Shown piece after piece: positions 1-9,249 of a DNA stretch of 64,000 nt; positions within the stretch are counted from its first letter, which is position 1; every line of letters starts with the position of its first letter. The notes beneath the pieces are model-generated. The model was not told the origin of the DNA. It was given only the letters and a program-made list of their open reading frames with translations, and searched no databases. A program made the translations under genes and the position numbers. The DNA is from Bacillota bacterium (lineage in GTDB: Bacteria; Bacillota; Clostridia; Tissierellales; Sedimentibacteraceae). Location of the stretch: the NCBI GenBank assembly GCA_023386345.1, contig JAEWJT010000014.1, positions 1-64,000 of the forward strand, written 5' to 3'.

Positions 1-1
1 G

Positions 2-127
2 GCACAGAAAAATCCTGAAGAATACAAGGATTTGATAGTAAGAGTGGCGGGATATAGTGACCATTTCAACAATCTTGAACAAGCTTTGCAGGATGAGATT
101 ATTTCAAGAACAGAGCAAGAATTTTAA
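2..127 (+). CDS. Glycyl-radical enzyme, C-terminal end (partial)
   Basis: Only the last 41 residues are inside the window; the gene begins upstream. The tail contains RVAGYSD, the glycyl-radical loop of the pyruvate formate-lyase family, in which the Gly carries the radical installed by a partner activating enzyme. The ending (about 25 residues after the Gly, with DEIISRTEQEF) resembles the glycerol-dehydratase/hydroxyproline-dehydratase (HypD) branch more than true pyruvate formate-lyase. Substrate cannot be decided from this fragment. Such enzymes are oxygen-sensitive, which agrees with an anaerobic host. Confidence 0.85.
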   Translation, partial: AQKNPEEYKDLIVRVAGYSDHFNNLEQALQDEIISRTEQEF

Positions 128-179
128 ATAATAACTAAAAGTATCTGTGTAAAAATAATGCAAAGATACTTATTTATAA

Positions 180-225
180 AAAGAACAGGGTTATATTTTT
201 ATAATATACCCTGTTCTTTAATTTT
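180..225 (+). terminator. Rho-independent terminator
   Basis: A 12-bp perfect stem (AAAGAACAGGGT with ACCCTGTTCTTT) around a 16-base AT loop is followed by a T-rich run. It lies about 50 bases after the glycyl-radical enzyme and before the convergent protease gene, so it may serve both strands. Confidence 0.85.
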
Positions 226-281
226 TAGAACCTTAATTTGATGAATTAGTATTAATTGTAATACATATTAAATTAAATGTT

Positions 282-3200
282 TTATTTAATTAACTTTCCA
301 AAATCAACACCATATATTCCATTTACTAAAATATTGTATATAGCCTTTGAATTTCCAATAGAATCTTCTAATATTACAAATTTTATTTGCCAATTGTTAT
401 CTTCTGATAAAAACTCAGCGTCTGCATAATATCTACCATTAGTATAGCTTAATACGCATTGCCTAGTTGAGCCATCTTCTCCAACAAACTCAACAAATAC
501 ATTTTTACTATATCTTTTATCAGTATTAACGACAACAGAGTTATTATTTAAATTAATTGAGTTAATAATTGTTTGGGTTTGTGTTACAGGACTGTTGTTA
601 TTATTATCTAAGGCAATATGTATTTTGCAAGTGCTTCTATCGTGGCTTTCATCTGTTACAAACACTTTTAATCCATATTCAACTAATGAAACTCCCATCC
701 AATATCTGCCGGTTTTACTAGATGTATAATCGTTACTATCACTAAACATAGGGTTCATAAACAAATTATTATCAGTTATAGTATATTTTTGTTCAGTTCC
801 GGTATTATCAATAAAATTACCATTGATTAGTATCTCACTGTTAAATTTTAAAGAAAAAGCGGCATCGTGCATTTGATAATTTACTTGATCAGGTCCTTCG
901 GAATCTTTTGTTGAATATTTATACCAAACCGGATTTTGATCTGCATCTATTATACTTGCATATTGCTCGTTTTTATGATTCCAGTTATTTTGATCAACTC
1001 TTTTTCCACCATATTTTTCATTAACATACCAAATAACTAATCCTGGATCATATTCAAGTGTAGGTCTTCCAATATTAATAGTTTGTAAGCCCTTGTCAAC
1101 CAATGTTTCTGCCCCGCTATTTCTCCATTCAAGTATATAATAATGATCAGTTGAAGGCTCATAACCATCAGAAACTAGAAAACCATTTAAGTTAAACTCT
1201 GACTCTCTTTCAACATCATCTGCAATTAATATATTTTCATAATGTTTAAAGAATATATTATCTAAATATATACCTAGTTCCGGCGTATTACCATCAGTTT
1301 TTATTCTAAATCTTAGCTCAATTTCTTTACCCATAAATTCTGATAAATCAAATTCAACTTTAAGCCATTCACCCCCAGAATCATTTGTTATAGCCCATCC
1401 TGGATTTCTATTAAGGATTTGTTCAGGTGTTTCATTAGCATATAACCAATCATCTACTTTATCAGTTGTATGACCTGTTATATCTTTTAGAGTTATCCAA
1501 TTATTACTATTCTTTTCCCTAGCTTGAACTGCAAAAAAGTCAAATCCCGGATCCAAATCCCACCAAGAGTCAAATGATAGTGTTATTGCTGAACCAGAGG
1601 TTGTAATGGATGAATTAGTAGTAATTGCACTTAAATTTAAGCTGTCCTTTAGATACATATAGTTTTCCATATTATCCTTGTTGTCGCTAAAGTACGCGTA
1701 GTTTCCAGTTGGAACAGTTATTTGATTTCCCTCTTTTTTAGGTAAATTAATTATAATAGAATCATTATTTTTACCTTTTAAGCTTGCTTGATCTAAAATA
1801 ACATTAAGTCCATTTTTATCTATATCTTCTATATTGATTTTTAAAGAATTTTGCCAATTTGCAAACCTTCCTCTTTTTTCAAAATCCTCTTGCAGGAATT
1901 TTTTACATAAAGCACCGTAGCTGGTTGGCTCAGAGCCTCTTGGGTTTCCTGTATAGCTTCCTCCCATTATTGACCAGTTTTCGACAGGTGGTGTACCATC
2001 TGAGGCATATAAATCAGGCAACCCAAGCACATGACCATATTCATGTACAAATAGGTCTAAAGGTAAATCTTGCTCAAATACTGTAAAATCTTCTGCAAAC
2101 CAAGTTTTGCCATTATTATCTGTGAATTTATATGCAGGTGTATTTCCATTTTCATCTGCTGTGATTAATTTGACAGCATCTGCAGGGTCATCAAGATTTA
2201 AATCATTATCATACCAGCTGAAACCTATTCTAAACGGCCAAATAGCATCGTCACCAACAGAGCCACCACCCCATTCTTCTCCTAATCCAGCGTGTATTAC
2301 AACTATGGTGTCAATAATTCCATCTGGCTCATTATAGTTGTCATCATCATCTATATCCCATTTATCTTCTACATCATACTGAGATAAATCTATATCAGGA
2401 TTGTTTTTTACTAATGCTTCTATAGCTTCTTTTACTAGCCAGCTTGCTCTCCTTTGATCAGAGCCTCCCCAATGATCAGGATCATTGTAACCATAGTGTT
2501 CTATATTATTTTCAGCTGTATACCATCCAAATACATCACCTTTAAATTCATAAGTTCCTCCTGATTCTTCCATGAAAAATTTATTAACTGTTATATGTTT
2601 ATTTCCATCGCCTGTAACATAGAAATCATCTCCAAAAAACAGTGAATTATAAAACTCAGGTGTTGCTTCCTCTCCTTTAAACTCATTTATTCTCCAATCT
2701 TCTTTTGCATCTAATTCTGTATGCTTGTAATTTGGAAAATCCATTAAAATGACCAAAGGCTTTGCTGTGAATTTATTGGAGCTATAGCCCTGTTTGTCAA
2801 TAACTTCTAAAGCACTGCTAAATGACTTTTCACTATCATCAATAATTCCGCCATCACTATTATTGTCGTCATTATTGTTACTTGAGGTATTTGAATTTGA
2901 TGATACTTTTTTATTGTTAATGGTAGCAAAAATACCATTCATTATCATAATATTGACAGGCACTTGTGCTATGGAAACATCATTAGAATTAATATAGGCT
3001 GTAACTATTTTTCCTGTTCCTTCTACAGTTGCAGGTGAATTTATATTTAATAATTCAATTGCTGTAGATGAAGATAAGTTAAGTATTGCACTTGATAATA
3101 TGCTGACTCTGTTAAGATTAGATGTTCCTGATACTTCAACTCTTAAAGTTTCATTAGCTTGACCATTAATGATTAAGTATGATATTTCAGCATTTTTTAT

Positions 3201-4001
3201 TTTAATGCTGTTAACTTTACCTCCCGATATTAAAATGCGTCCTTTCACTACGACATTATCCAGCACAACATCACCTGTGCCGACTCCCTCAGTTATATAA
3301 AGGTTGCCGTTTATTACAGCATTTTTTAAAACAACTCCTCCGGCATTTATGGTGATATTATTATATTCTACATTTTTTCCATCAACTTCACCGGCTTTAT
3401 TTATCAATAAACCCATAGTGTTGTAAATAACTTGTGCAGCTTCAGCTCTTGTTAAGTTATCCAGTGGATTAATTTTGCTATCTGTACCATTTATATACCC
3501 AGCTTCCCACATAGCATATATTTCTTTTTTTGCCCAATCTGATATATTCATATCATCGGTAAAATTGGTTTTTTCCGAATTTAATTCTAGCTTCATAACT
3601 CTTGAAAGTATAGCAAAAGCCTCTTGCCTTGTAATATTGTTATCAGGATTTGAATATCCATTAAAACCTTCTAGAAAACCTTGCGAAGATGCTCTCATTA
3701 TCTCTAGGATTTTCCAATCATTTTTGCTGTAATCAACATCTTTGAAATTTTTTGCAAAATCTGTTCTTTCAAAGCCAAATGTTCTATTAATCATTGCAAA
3801 GTATTCTACTCTTGTAATGAAATCATCCGGTCTGAAATAGCCATTGTAACCCTTAATAATTCCAAATTCATTAAGACTTTGTATAGCCTCTGTACCCCAA
3901 AATTTGTTGCTAATATCATTTGCTTCAAAAGCCATAGCAGGTGTGATCATAGATAAAATCATACAAAATACTGTTGCTAAAACTATGTACCTTTTTTTCA
4001 T
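282..4001 (-). CDS. S-layer-anchored M6-type (immune inhibitor A-like) metalloprotease
   Basis: A 1239-residue secreted protein. Residues 1-24 are a signal peptide (Lys-Lys, hydrophobic core, AMA cleavage site). Three SLH modules follow (about 28-75, 85-140, 146-200), which normally bind pyruvylated wall polymer. Residues about 210-370 are a repetitive, Ile/Val/Asn-rich stretch typical of stacked beta-strand regions found after SLH modules. A Ser/Asn/Asp linker leads to the catalytic part, with HEYGHVLGLPD near residue 653; this is the HExxHxxGxxD zinc site of M6 peptidases. The rest (about 750-1239) is beta-rich with a jelly-roll-like segment. A GGGGGA site precedes the ATG. It stands alone, so export and protein degradation at the cell surface is the likely role. 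The substrate is unknown. Confidence 0.88.
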   Translation of the reverse strand: MKKRYIVLATVFCMILSMITPAMAFEANDISNKFWGTEAIQSLNEFGIIKGYNGYFRPDDFITRVEYFAMINRTFGFERTDFAKNFKDVDYSKNDWKILEIMRASSQGFLEGFNGYSNPDNNITRQEAFAILSRVMKLELNSEKTNFTDDMNISDWAKKEIYAMWEAGYINGTDSKINPLDNLTRAEAAQVIYNTMGLLINKAGEVDGKNVEYNNITINAGGVVLKNAVINGNLYITEGVGTGDVVLDNVVVKGRILISGGKVNSIKIKNAEISYLIINGQANETLRVEVSGTSNLNRVSILSSAILNLSSSTAIELLNINSPATVEGTGKIVTAYINSNDVSIAQVPVNIMIMNGIFATINNKKVSSNSNTSSNNNDDNNSDGGIIDDSEKSFSSALEVIDKQGYSSNKFTAKPLVILMDFPNYKHTELDAKEDWRINEFKGEEATPEFYNSLFFGDDFYVTGDGNKHITVNKFFMEESGGTYEFKGDVFGWYTAENNIEHYGYNDPDHWGGSDQRRASWLVKEAIEALVKNNPDIDLSQYDVEDKWDIDDDDNYNEPDGIIDTIVVIHAGLGEEWGGGSVGDDAIWPFRIGFSWYDNDLNLDDPADAVKLITADENGNTPAYKFTDNNGKTWFAEDFTVFEQDLPLDLFVHEYGHVLGLPDLYASDGTPPVENWSIMGGSYTGNPRGSEPTSYGALCKKFLQEDFEKRGRFANWQNSLKINIEDIDKNGLNVILDQASLKGKNNDSIIINLPKKEGNQITVPTGNYAYFSDNKDNMENYMYLKDSLNLSAITTNSSITTSGSAITLSFDSWWDLDPGFDFFAVQAREKNSNNWITLKDITGHTTDKVDDWLYANETPEQILNRNPGWAITNDSGGEWLKVEFDLSEFMGKEIELRFRIKTDGNTPELGIYLDNIFFKHYENILIADDVERESEFNLNGFLVSDGYEPSTDHYYILEWRNSGAETLVDKGLQTINIGRPTLEYDPGLVIWYVNEKYGGKRVDQNNWNHKNEQYASIIDADQNPVWYKYSTKDSEGPDQVNYQMHDAAFSLKFNSEILINGNFIDNTGTEQKYTITDNNLFMNPMFSDSNDYTSSKTGRYWMGVSLVEYGLKVFVTDESHDRSTCKIHIALDNNNNSPVTQTQTIINSINLNNNSVVVNTDKRYSKNVFVEFVGEDGSTRQCVLSYTNGRYYADAEFLSEDNNWQIKFVILEDSIGNSKAIYNILVNGIYGVDFGKLIK

Positions 4002-4435
4002 TTTTTCCCCCTTAATATTCTATTTATTAGTTTTTTTCATAGATTTTTATACATATATTTACTATGAAATCGTATACAAATGGTTTGCACTATTTATGCC
4101 ACATATCTATAGTTTATTTAATCTGTTTATATAACGAACTTACACTATTTATCAATAATAAGTTACTTTTCATTCGTCAAAATGCTGTATTATTTTTAAT
4201 CTTTTTTGTCCCGTTTTTAATGTTTTGTATCTTTTTAAATACATTTTATTTTAATTTTATATAATAAAAATATTTAACTTGAAAAATAAATATATATTTT
4301 ATATAATATGTGTATAATATTAACAGATAAATTTTATATTTTTTTGATTAAATAAAATTTATTATTCCAATACTAAAGCATTAATATATGTATTAATGTA
4401 CTTATTTATGGAAATTATTTACAATTATTATACAC

Positions 4436-4464
4436 TTGTATAATAAAAGGATATATGTTATACT
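4436..4464 (+). promoter_or_regulatory. Putative vegetative promoter of gap
   Basis: TTGTAT and TATACT are separated by 17 bases, a good sigma-A spacing, and lie about 65 bases before gap. The rest of the 527-base gap 4002-4528 is very AT-rich and shows no gene. No cggR-type repressor gene precedes gap here. Confidence 0.55.
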
Positions 4465-4528
4465 ATATAAGGTTTTTAATTAAACAGTAAAACATATTGA
4501 ATATAAATTTTAAACGGAGGAAAATAAA

Positions 4529-5536
4529 ATGGTAAAAGTTGCGATTAATGGATTTGGTAGAATAGGAAGATTGGCATTCAGATTATTGAATGAGAAAAGA
4601 GATGAGTTTGAGGTTGTTGCTATAAATGACCTTACGGATGCTGAGGGCTTAGCGTATTTGCTAAAGTATGACACTGCACATGGAAATTACATGATAGATA
4701 AGATATCTCATCATGACAATAAAATAGTAGTTGATGGAAAAGAGATAACTATATTTGCTGAAAGAGATCCTGAAAATTTACCTTGGGGCAAGCTTGGTGT
4801 TGATGTAGTTATAGAATGTACAGGTATATTCACTTCTAAGGAAAAAGCAGAAAAGCATATCAAGGCTGGAGCTAGAAAGGTAGTAATATCTGCACCTGCA
4901 TCTGGAGATATGAAAACAGTAGTTTACAATGTAAACCATGAAATATTAGATGGTTCGGAAACAGTTATATCTGGAGCAAGCTGTACAACAAACGCTTTAG
5001 CGCCAGTTTCTAAGGTTCTCAATGATAAATTTGGCATTGTTAAGGGTTACATGACAACAGTTCACGCTTATACTAATGACCAAAGCACTTTGGACTTACC
5101 TCATCCAAAAGGAATTTACACTAGAAGAGGTCGTGCAGCAGCAGCTAATATAGTTCCTTCATCTACTGGAGCAGCAGCAGCTATAGGTTTAGTTATACCT
5201 GAATTAAAGGGTAAATTGGATGGAATAGCTTTGAGAGTTCCAACTATAACAGGCTCTATAGTTGATTTAGTTGTAGAACTTAAGAAAAACACTAGCGTTG
5301 AAGAAATAAATAAGGCTATAAAAGAAGCAGCTAATGAAACATTGAGATACACAGAAGACCCAATCGTTTCAAGTGATATAATAGGAAGCAATTATGCAAG
5401 CATTTTTGATGCTCTATCTACAAGTGTTTTAGAGGTTGATGGTAAGCAAATGGTGAAACTTTTATTCTGGTATGACAATGAAATGTCTTATACAGCTCAA
5501 TTAATTAGAACTGTTGGATATTTTGCTAAGCGTTAA
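4529..5536 (+). CDS. gap: Glyceraldehyde-3-phosphate dehydrogenase
   Basis: A 335-residue protein, the normal GapA length. It oxidises glyceraldehyde-3-phosphate to 1,3-bisphosphoglycerate with NAD+ in cytosolic glycolysis. The N-terminus VAINGFGRIGR is the dinucleotide fold. SGASCTTNALAP (about residues 149-160) holds the catalytic Cys, and the catalytic His lies in TVHAYTNDQ. Asp after AIN (residue 34) favours NAD+ over NADP+. An ACGGAGGAA ribosome site precedes the ATG. It is the first gene of the lower-glycolysis cluster but is followed by its own terminator, so it is probably transcribed partly as a single gene, as often seen for this abundant enzyme. Confidence 0.97.
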   Translation: MVKVAINGFGRIGRLAFRLLNEKRDEFEVVAINDLTDAEGLAYLLKYDTAHGNYMIDKISHHDNKIVVDGKEITIFAERDPENLPWGKLGVDVVIECTGIFTSKEKAEKHIKAGARKVVISAPASGDMKTVVYNVNHEILDGSETVISGASCTTNALAPVSKVLNDKFGIVKGYMTTVHAYTNDQSTLDLPHPKGIYTRRGRAAAANIVPSSTGAAAAIGLVIPELKGKLDGIALRVPTITGSIVDLVVELKKNTSVEEINKAIKEAANETLRYTEDPIVSSDIIGSNYASIFDALSTSVLEVDGKQMVKLLFWYDNEMSYTAQLIRTVGYFAKR

Positions 5537-5562
5537 TTAAAAAATCTTAAAAAATTAATATT

Positions 5563-5600
5563 AAAAGTGCAATTTATTATATTTTGATTGCACTTTTATT
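5563..5600 (+). terminator. Terminator after gap
   Basis: AAAAGTGCAAT pairs with ATTGCACTTTT around a 13-base loop. The stem itself ends in TTTT. It separates gap from pgk-tpiA. Confidence 0.8.
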
Positions 5601-5712
5601 CATAACGAGTTAAAATATAGTAAGAGAAATTATATTTTAAGCAAATAAAATGATGCTAATATTTGATAAATCGTGAAAAGCTACATTTAATATTAGCGTA
5701 AAGGAGTTTGAA

Positions 5713-7653
5713 ATGAATAAAAAAGGATTGCGAGATATAAATGTTCTAAATAAAAAAGTTTTAGTAAGATGTGACTTTAATGTTCCATTTGATGGAAATA
5801 TGAATATAACAGATGATATTAGAATTACAAGTGCTTTACCTACAATTAATTATTTGCTAGATAATGGTGCAGCGATAATACTCATGTCTCATCTTGGCAG
5901 ACCAGACGGAGAGCCAAACCCAAAATACTCATTGCTGCCAGTAGCAAAGAGACTTGAGGAATTGACTAAAAGAGCAGTAATATTTGAAGATTGCGATATA
6001 GTTGTTGATGATAAGGTAAGAGCTGATGCTGCTAAACTACAGGCAGGACAAATCATGCTTTTACAAAATACAAGATATATAAAAGAAGAAACCAAAAATG
6101 GTGAGGAATTTGCTAAAAATTTAGCTTCCTTGGCTGATATATTTGTAAATGACGCATTTGGAGCTGCTCATAGAGCGCATTCTTCAACTGCTGGCGTTTG
6201 TAAATTTATACCATCTGCTGTAGGCTTTTTAATTGAAAAAGAAATAGAGATTATGGGTAAGGCATTGTCTAATCCTGAAAGACCACTTACAGCAATACTT
6301 GGCGGCTCTAAGGTATCTGACAAAATATCTGTAATTGAAAATTTGCTAAACATTGCTGATAATGTAATAATTGGCGGTGGAATGGTTTATACATTTTTAA
6401 AGGCAATCGGTAAAAATATTGGTAAATCATTACTTGAAGAAGATAAAATAGAACTTGCAAAAGCTTTGATTGAAAAAGCAAAAGAAAAAAATGTTAAATT
6501 GTACTTACCTATAGACATTGTAGTTGCAAAGGAATTTAAAAATGATACTGATTTTTACACAGTAAGTATTGATAATATACCAGATGATTATATGGGACTT
6601 GATATAGGGCAAAAATCTACAGAAATGTTTATTGATGTAATTAAGAATTCAAGAACTGTTATTTGGAACGGACCTGTTGGAGTTTTTGAGATGGATAATT
6701 TTGCTAAAGGAACTAACAGTATAGCATATGCTATTTCTGAAAATCCTAAGCTTATCTCAATAATAGGCGGCGGGGATAGTGCAGCGGCAGTGGAAAAAAT
6801 TGGACTTGCAGATAAAATAACACATATTTCTACTGGAGGCGGAGCATCATTAGAATTTTTAGAAGGCAAAATATTGCCAGGTATTGATGCTGTGGATGAT
6901 AAACGTACTCCGTTGATTGCTGGAAATTGGAAGATGAACAACACAATAGATGAAGGCTTGAGCTTAACAAAAAGTTTAGTTGAGTTTTCGAATAATTTTG
7001 ATAAAAATAGAGAAATACTAATTTGTGCTCCTTTTACTGCATTACATGCTTTGAAAATAGCTTTAAAGGGATCTAAAATTAAGCTAGGTGCTCAAAATAT
7101 GCACTGTGAGGAAAGTGGTGCATATACAGGTGAGGTTTCTCCTCTTATGCTCAAGGATATAGGTGTTGATTACGTGCTTATAGGGCATTCTGAGAGAAGG
7201 CAGTATTTTAATGAAAATGATGAATTTTTAAATAAAAAAATAAAATCTGCATTAAAGCATGGCATAAAGCCAATATTATGCGTAGGAGAAACTCTGGCGC
7301 AGCGCGAAGCAAATATTGAAAAGGAAACAGTTAAAACTCAAATTGTCAATGGATTTAAGGATATTGAAGCAGGCAGCTTTGAGTACATAGCTGTTGCATA
7401 CGAGCCTGTTTGGGCAATAGGTACTGGAAAAACCGCAACTAGCGAGCAAGCACAAGAAATGATTTCGCATATTAGAAATGTTATTAAGGAGCTGTATAAT
7501 GAAGAAATAAGCGAAAGTGTTAGAATTCAGTACGGCGGAAGCGTAAAGGCTAGCAATACCTCTGAAATAATGGCAAAGCCTGATATTGACGGTGCTTTAG
7601 TAGGTGGAGCAAGCTTGAAAGCAGAAGAATTTATTGGTATAATAAATTATTAG
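5713..7653 (+). CDS. pgk-tpiA: Bifunctional phosphoglycerate kinase / triosephosphate isomerase fusion
   Basis: One open frame of 646 residues. Residues 1 to about 395 form a complete phosphoglycerate kinase: RCDFNVPF and the HLGRP substrate loop near the N-terminus, NDAFGAAHRAHSS, GGSKVSDK, and the nucleotide-binding GGGDSAAA. From about residue 398 a complete triosephosphate isomerase starts: AGNWKMNN, IGHSERR with the catalytic His, YEPVWAIGTGK with the catalytic Glu, and GGSVK near the end. The joint is a short IDAVDDKRTP-like linker with no stop or start between them. AAAGGAG lies before the ATG. The kinase makes ATP from 1,3-bisphosphoglycerate; the isomerase interconverts triose phosphates. 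A fused enzyme of this order is known from Thermotoga maritima. Confidence 0.96.
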   Translation: MNKKGLRDINVLNKKVLVRCDFNVPFDGNMNITDDIRITSALPTINYLLDNGAAIILMSHLGRPDGEPNPKYSLLPVAKRLEELTKRAVIFEDCDIVVDDKVRADAAKLQAGQIMLLQNTRYIKEETKNGEEFAKNLASLADIFVNDAFGAAHRAHSSTAGVCKFIPSAVGFLIEKEIEIMGKALSNPERPLTAILGGSKVSDKISVIENLLNIADNVIIGGGMVYTFLKAIGKNIGKSLLEEDKIELAKALIEKAKEKNVKLYLPIDIVVAKEFKNDTDFYTVSIDNIPDDYMGLDIGQKSTEMFIDVIKNSRTVIWNGPVGVFEMDNFAKGTNSIAYAISENPKLISIIGGGDSAAAVEKIGLADKITHISTGGGASLEFLEGKILPGIDAVDDKRTPLIAGNWKMNNTIDEGLSLTKSLVEFSNNFDKNREILICAPFTALHALKIALKGSKIKLGAQNMHCEESGAYTGEVSPLMLKDIGVDYVLIGHSERRQYFNENDEFLNKKIKSALKHGIKPILCVGETLAQREANIEKETVKTQIVNGFKDIEAGSFEYIAVAYEPVWAIGTGKTATSEQAQEMISHIRNVIKELYNEEISESVRIQYGGSVKASNTSEIMAKPDIDGALVGGASLKAEEFIGIINY

Positions 7654-7680
7654 ATTATTTAGAAAGGAACGCACATTCAT

Positions 7681-9213
7681 ATGAAAAAATTAACAGCTTT
7701 GATTATACTAGATGGTCTGGGGATTGGTGAAGATTATTTTGGCAACGCAGTTAAAATAGCGAAAACGGCTAATTACAACATATTATTGAATAAATATTCA
7801 AATACTACACTTTCAGCAAGTGGAGAGGATGTAGGATTGCCTTATGGTCAAATGGGTAATTCTGAGGTTGGGCATACTAATATTGGCGCAGGAAGAATTA
7901 TGTATCAATGGCTTACAAAAATAACGAAATTGATAAAAGATAAAGAATTCTTTGACAATGCTGCGTTGAATAACACTATTGACTATGTCAATGAAAACAA
8001 TAAAACCCTGCATCTTTTTGGATTGCTTTCAGATGGTGGAGTTCATAGTCATATAGATCATTTATTTGCTATTATGGAGTTGTGTAAACAAAAAAATGTT
8101 AAAGATGTTCAAATTCATTGCTTTATGGATGGAAGAGATGTTTCGCCAACAAGTGGTATTAGATTTATTAAAAAACTTCAAGATAAGATAGATCAGATAG
8201 GTATAGGGAATATAGCTTCAATTATTGGAAGATACTACGCTATGGACAGAGATAAGAGATGGGAAAGAACTGAGGAAGCATATGATGCTTTAACACAGGG
8301 ATTGTGTATAGTAAGGGATAATCCTGTTTTAGCAGTAGAGGAGTCTTATAATAAAAATATTACAGATGAATTTATTAAACCTATATTAATCAAGCAAGAA
8401 AATGGAAGGCTTGGAGTGGTTAAGCCAGAAGATGGTATAATTTTCTATAATTTTAGATCAGATAGAGCAAGACAATTAACTAGAGCATTTACAGATGATA
8501 ACTTTGATGGGTTTGAAAGCGAAAATTTAAACGTGAAATTTACATGTATGACAGAATACGATAAAACTATGAAAAATGTTGAAATCGCGTATATGCCCGA
8601 GGAAATAAAGAACTTTTTTGGTGAATACATAAGCCAAAAGGGTTTAAAACAGCTAAGAATTGCAGAGACAGAAAAATATGCTCATGTTACTTTCTTCTTT
8701 AATGGCAGTATTGAAAAGCCTTATGAAAATGAGGATAGAATATTAATCCCGTCTCCTCATGTAGCAACTTATGATCTAAAGCCTGAGATGAGTGCTTTCG
8801 AGCTTAAAGATGAGATAATCAAGCAAATAGAAACAGATAAATATGATGTGATGATAATAAACTTCGCAAATCCCGATATGGTTGGACATACAGGAGATTT
8901 TGCAGCAACTGTTCAAGCATTGGAGGCAGTTGATAAATGTCTTGGAGAAATTATTAATATTATTATAAAGGCAGATGGTGTTGCTGTAATTACAGCAGAT
9001 CATGGCAATGCAGAGGCTATGGTTGATGAAATCACTTCTTCGCCTATTACTTCTCACACAAGCAATAGAGTGCCTTTTATAATAGTTGATAATAATAAAA
9101 AGTATAATTTAAGAGAAGATGGTATATTATCTGATATTGCACCAACTTTACTTGAAATTATGAAAATAGATGTTCCAAAAGAGATGACAGGAAAATCTTT
9201 GATTGTACATTAA
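7681..9213 (+). CDS. gpmI: 2,3-bisphosphoglycerate-independent phosphoglycerate mutase
   Basis: A 510-residue protein, the usual GpmI length, of the alkaline-phosphatase superfamily with two Mn2+ ions. It converts 3-phosphoglycerate to 2-phosphoglycerate. The N-terminus has LIILDGLGIGED with the first metal Asp. GNSEVGHTNIGAGR (about residues 60-73) holds the phosphorylated Ser, and ADHGNAE near residue 443 supplies further metal ligands. It starts 27 bases after pgk-tpiA with AAAGGA upstream, so it is very likely in the same transcript. No gene for a cofactor-dependent mutase is seen nearby. Confidence 0.96.
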   Translation: MKKLTALIILDGLGIGEDYFGNAVKIAKTANYNILLNKYSNTTLSASGEDVGLPYGQMGNSEVGHTNIGAGRIMYQWLTKITKLIKDKEFFDNAALNNTIDYVNENNKTLHLFGLLSDGGVHSHIDHLFAIMELCKQKNVKDVQIHCFMDGRDVSPTSGIRFIKKLQDKIDQIGIGNIASIIGRYYAMDRDKRWERTEEAYDALTQGLCIVRDNPVLAVEESYNKNITDEFIKPILIKQENGRLGVVKPEDGIIFYNFRSDRARQLTRAFTDDNFDGFESENLNVKFTCMTEYDKTMKNVEIAYMPEEIKNFFGEYISQKGLKQLRIAETEKYAHVTFFFNGSIEKPYENEDRILIPSPHVATYDLKPEMSAFELKDEIIKQIETDKYDVMIINFANPDMVGHTGDFAATVQALEAVDKCLGEIINIIIKADGVAVITADHGNAEAMVDEITSSPITSHTSNRVPFIIVDNNKKYNLREDGILSDIAPTLLEIMKIDVPKEMTGKSLIVH

Positions 9214-9249
9214 ACAATAAATTATATACAAAAAGAAAGGAAGATAAAA

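Noticed and set aside
1859..2337. Open frames on the plus strand within the protease gene
   Set aside because: They lie opposite the 1239-codon frame, have no ribosome sites and their composition looks like antisense of coding DNA.
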